NCBI RefSeq assembly: GCF_034424375.1
Contig: NZ_CP139965.1
Location: 4,340,001 to 4,404,000 of the forward strand
DNA: 64,000 nt
Reading direction: 5' to 3'
Origin: Paraburkholderia kururiensis
Lineage (GTDB): Bacteria; Pseudomonadota; Gammaproteobacteria; Burkholderiales; Burkholderiaceae
A program made the translations under genes and the position numbers. Of the stretch, positions 61,172 through 64,000 are shown piece by piece; positions within the stretch are counted from its first letter, which is position 1, and every line of letters begins with the position of its first letter. Below the pieces are notes generated by a model. The model had not been told where the DNA came from. It did no database searches and saw only the letters and a list, made by a program, of their open reading frames with translations.

Positions 61172-61675
61172 ATGGCTTTACTGAACATCCTTCACTATCC
61201 CGACAAGCGGCTGCACAAGGTCGCGAAACCCGTTGCAGAGGTCGACAACCGTATCCGCAAGCTCGTCGCCGACATGGCCGAGACGATGTACAAGGCGCCG
61301 GGCGTAGGGCTGGCCGCGACGCAGGTGGACGTGCACGAGCGCGTGATCGTGATCGACGTTTCCGAAACGCACGACCAGCTGCTCACGTTCATCAATCCCG
61401 AAATCGTGTGGTCGAGCAACGAGAAGAAGCTCTCGGAAGAGGGCTGCCTTTCGGTGCCGGGCATTTACGACAATGTGGAGCGCGCCGACAAGGTGCGCGT
61501 GCGCGCTCTCAACGAAAAAGGCGAGCCGTTCGAACTGGATTGCGAAGGGCTGCTCGCCGTGTGCATCCAGCACGAAATGGATCACCTGATGGGCCGCGTG
61601 TTCGTCGAGTACCTCTCGCCGCTCAAGCAGACGCGCATCAAGAGCAAGATGAAGAAGCTCGAGCGCGCGATGTGA
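61172..61675 (+). CDS. def: Peptide deformylase
   Basis: A 167-aa metalloenzyme removing the formyl group from nascent proteins. Motif 1 is GVGLAATQ, motif 2 is EEGCLSVPG with the metal Cys, and motif 3 is QHEMDHLMG with both His ligands and the catalytic Glu. ATG 61172 gives the standard MALLNILHYPDKRL start. It is followed by fmt, the enzyme adding that formyl group. Confidence 0.98.
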   Translation: MALLNILHYPDKRLHKVAKPVAEVDNRIRKLVADMAETMYKAPGVGLAATQVDVHERVIVIDVSETHDQLLTFINPEIVWSSNEKKLSEEGCLSVPGIYDNVERADKVRVRALNEKGEPFELDCEGLLAVCIQHEMDHLMGRVFVEYLSPLKQTRIKSKMKKLERAM

Positions 61676-61744
61676 TGCGTGGCTTGCGGTGCCCCGCACC
61701 GCTGCTTTCAACTTGTGCCGTCATCACGTCTGGTCGTTTGCCTC

Positions 61745-62755
61745 ATGAGTCATTCCCTACGCGTCGTTTTTGCCGGTACGCCGGAGTTTGCCGCGGCGGC
61801 GCTTGCCGCCATCCACGAAGCCGGCTTTGCGGTGCCGCTCGTCCTGACCCAGCCGGACCGACCAGCCGGGCGCGGCATGAAAATGCAGGCGAGCCCGGTC
61901 AAGCGTTACGCGACCGAGCACGGTCTGGCCGTGGCGCAGCCGCCGTCGCTGCGCCGTAACGGCAAGTTTCCGGCCGAAGCCGCCGCCGCTATCGACCAAC
62001 TGCGCGCCACGCCGCACGACGTGATGGTGGTTGCCGCCTACGGCTTGTTGTTGCCGCAGGAAGTGCTCGATATCGCGCCGCATGGCTGCATCAACATCCA
62101 CGCCTCGCTGTTGCCGCGCTGGCGGGGCGCCGCGCCCATCCACCGCGCGATCGAGGCAGGCGACGCCGAAACCGGCATCACGCTAATGCAGATGGACGCC
62201 GGCCTCGACACGGGCGCGATGATCCGCGAGGCGCGTACGACCATCACCCCGGTCGATACCACTGCGACCCTGCACGACCGTCTTGCACAGCTGGGTGCGC
62301 AGCTGATCGTCGGTGCGCTCGTGGATCTGGAGCGGGACGGCCGCCTGCCCACCATTCCTCAACCCGCCGAGGGCGCCACCTACGCCGAGAAGATCGGCAA
62401 GCACGAAGCGGCGCTCGACTGGCGGCGTCCCGCTGCGGCGCTCGCGCGCCAGGTGCGTGCCTTCGACCCGTTCCCGGGCGGTGTCGGCACACTCGACGGC
62501 ACCCCGCTGAAAATCTGGGCGGCCGAACCGGTCGACGCTCTCCCGCGGGGCCACACGCAACCTGGCCAGATCGTCGATGTATCGGCCGAGGGCGTTGTCG
62601 TGGCGTGCGGTGAAGGCGCTTTGCGCATCACGCAGTTGCAGAAGCCCGGCGGCAAACGGCTTTCCGTACGCGAGTTTCTGGCGGGCTCGCCGCTTGTCAC
62701 CGACCAGCGTTTCGCCTTGCCCGAGCCGGCGGTGGGTCCGGTCTCCAAGGCCTGA
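61745..62755 (+). CDS. fmt: Methionyl-tRNA formyltransferase
   Basis: A 336-aa enzyme transferring formyl from 10-formyl-tetrahydrofolate to initiator Met-tRNA. Visible are VVFAGTPEFAAAALAAI, the catalytic INIHASLLPRWRGAAPIHRA with its Asn-His pair, MQMDAGLDTGAMI, and a C-terminal OB fold. ATG 61745. Same strand as def, 69 bases downstream. Confidence 0.98.
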   Translation: MSHSLRVVFAGTPEFAAAALAAIHEAGFAVPLVLTQPDRPAGRGMKMQASPVKRYATEHGLAVAQPPSLRRNGKFPAEAAAAIDQLRATPHDVMVVAAYGLLLPQEVLDIAPHGCINIHASLLPRWRGAAPIHRAIEAGDAETGITLMQMDAGLDTGAMIREARTTITPVDTTATLHDRLAQLGAQLIVGALVDLERDGRLPTIPQPAEGATYAEKIGKHEAALDWRRPAAALARQVRAFDPFPGGVGTLDGTPLKIWAAEPVDALPRGHTQPGQIVDVSAEGVVVACGEGALRITQLQKPGGKRLSVREFLAGSPLVTDQRFALPEPAVGPVSKA

Positions 62756-62894
62756 TTGCTGAAACGATAAACGTGCGTGACGCTGCACGCCATCGGCCGA
62801 TCGGCCGGGTCGCGTCGCCGCTGTGGCCGGCGCTAAAATTCTTACTGCAGTGCTTTGCGTTTAACCGGGTCTTCCAAAGACTTCGAGGTTCTTC

Positions 62895-63548
62895 ATGTCC
62901 GGCATCACTCATTTCGGTTTTTTCGTCGTCGCGGTCTTTCTGCTCAACGTGACACCGGGGCCCGACACCGCGTACATCGTTGGACGCAGCGTGGCTCAGG
63001 GCCGCCGTGCCGGACTGATGTCGGCGCTCGGCATTTCGGCCGGCTGCTGCGTGCATTCGCTTGCCTGCGCATTCGGGCTTACCGCACTGCTTGCTGCTTC
63101 GGCCACTGCGTTCACGGTAATCAAGTTTGTCGGCGCGCTTTATCTGGTCTATCTCGGCGTGCGGCTCATCTTCACGAAACCGGACAAGCGTGCCGAAGAC
63201 GCCGCGAATTCCGCGGCCTCGCAGATGCCGGCAACGGACCGTTCCCTGCGGCAGCTTTTCCTGCAAGGCTTCTGGACGAACGTGCTGAATCCGAAGGTCG
63301 TGCTCTTTTTCGTGTCGTTCTTCCCGCAGTTCGTGGTGCCGGGCAGCGATCAGAAGGTGGTTGCGTTTTTGACGCTCGGCGTTGTGTTCGTCGCGATGAG
63401 CACGATCTGGAACAGTTTTGTTGCGTGGGTTGCCGGTAGCGTCACGCAACGGTTCTCGGGCAAGCCCGCCCTCAAGCGGTGGCTGGACCGCGGCGTGGGC
63501 ACCGCTTTCGTCGGTCTCGGCATCCGCCTCGCCACCGCCACACGCTGA
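62895..63548 (+). CDS. LysE/RhtB-family amino-acid exporter
   Basis: A 217-aa inner-membrane exporter of about six helices. The conserved N-terminal motif LLNVTPGPDTAYIVGRSVAQ is followed by GALYLVYLGVRLIF and FWTNVLNPKVVLFFVSFFPQ. Probably exports amino acids such as threonine or homoserine lactone types; the substrate is unknown. It lies in the usual Burkholderia place after fmt and before htpX. Confidence 0.92.
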   Translation: MSGITHFGFFVVAVFLLNVTPGPDTAYIVGRSVAQGRRAGLMSALGISAGCCVHSLACAFGLTALLAASATAFTVIKFVGALYLVYLGVRLIFTKPDKRAEDAANSAASQMPATDRSLRQLFLQGFWTNVLNPKVVLFFVSFFPQFVVPGSDQKVVAFLTLGVVFVAMSTIWNSFVAWVAGSVTQRFSGKPALKRWLDRGVGTAFVGLGIRLATATR

Positions 63549-63670
63549 TTGAATTTTCCGCGCCCGGTCATATCTAACAACTCGCTTACAATAAGCCGCT
63601 TTCCCGCCACGAGCGCCGTGCTTCGGGCAGGCAGGCGGTGATGAACTTCTACGGGCAAGGAGCAACGCAC

Positions 63671-64000
63671 ATGTTCAATTGGGTCAAAACCGCGATGTTG
63701 ATGGCCGCGATCACGGCCCTTTTCATCGTGATCGGCGGCATGATCGGGGGCCAGCGCGGCATGATGCTGGCGCTTCTGGTCGCGCTCGGCATGAACTTCT
63801 TTTCGTACTGGTTCTCCGACAAGATGGTCCTGCGCATGTACAACGCGCAGGAAGTCGATGAAACCACCGCGCCGCAGTTCTACCGCATGGTGCGTGACCT
63901 CGCCACGCGTGCCGGCCTGCCGATGCCCCGCGTGTACCTGATCGACGAAGCTGCGCCGAACGCGTTCGCCACGGGCCGCAATCCTGAACACGCCGCTGTC
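63671..64000 (+). CDS. htpX: Protease HtpX, 5' part (cut by the window end)
   Basis: The first 110 residues of the membrane zinc metalloprotease HtpX, which degrades misfolded membrane proteins. Two membrane helices (TAMLMAAITALFIVIGGMIG, then a second), the MYNAQEVDETTAPQFYRMV stretch and PRVYLIDEAAPNAFATGRNP are typical. The HExxH site lies beyond the window. ATG 63671 has AAGGAG upstream. Confidence 0.96.
   Translation, partial: MFNWVKTAMLMAAITALFIVIGGMIGGQRGMMLALLVALGMNFFSYWFSDKMVLRMYNAQEVDETTAPQFYRMVRDLATRAGLPMPRVYLIDEAAPNAFATGRNPEHAAV

Overview
This window comes from the main chromosome of a high-GC betaproteobacterium of the Burkholderia sensu lato group (Paraburkholderia, Caballeronia or Trinickia-like). 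The evidence is the GC-rich codon use, the gyrB type, the dprA / def-fmt-lysE-htpX gene order, the GTP-type PEP carboxykinase, and Ralstonia/Burkholderia-type Hrp_II boxes. The genus cannot be fixed from the sequence alone.

Region 1 (1-1829) is the 3' end of gyrB. Region 2 (about 1830-25150) is an accessory island of mixed, often lower GC. It holds a complete IS21-family element, a DEDDh exonuclease/HAD gene pair, and the 3' wreck of a vgrG. It also holds a tight five-gene type VI secretion cargo operon (vgrG-tle3-tla3-membrane protein-PAAR), an IS3-family remnant, and two translationally coupled exported proteins of unknown function. The most interesting locus is a three-gene overlapping operon (476-aa unknown protein, two-HKD phospholipase-D-like protein, SNF2-type helicase) that looks like an unnamed DNA-directed defence system. 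The island ends with a broken divergent ORF, a MbcA/ParS-RES toxin-antitoxin pair whose toxin is frameshifted, and a frameshifted AlaX pseudogene. A 14-bp motif occurs in inverted orientation near both edges of the island.

Region 3 (25172-34679) has the lemA-ygcG-TPM envelope operon, a P-type ATPase relic, a PAP2 phosphatase and a PLP-dependent decarboxylase. An orphan type III secretion locus follows: hrpB1 and a harpin-like gene are divergent, each behind an exact TTCG-N16-TTCG Hrp_II box, with a 926-aa putative effector or translocator downstream.

Region 4 (34823-42104) is a microcompartment-free ethanolamine pathway: permease Eat, ammonia-lyase EutBC, an ExaC-type aldehyde dehydrogenase with its DUF779 partner, and an AraC-family regulator divergent from the dehydrogenase. 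Region 5 (42170-64000) is core-like. It includes a transaminase plus omega-amidase-type hydrolase, an amino-acid-binding protein, a pirin/LysR pair, a CsgG-DUF4810-DUF799 lipoprotein operon and tRNA-Lys(CUU). It continues with a frameshifted hotdog thioesterase, a patatin, a D-2-hydroxyacid dehydrogenase, pckG, a LysR regulator, topB, a thioredoxin-like gene, dprA, def, fmt, a LysE exporter and the 5' part of htpX.

All family assignments are by reading motifs; no database search was run.
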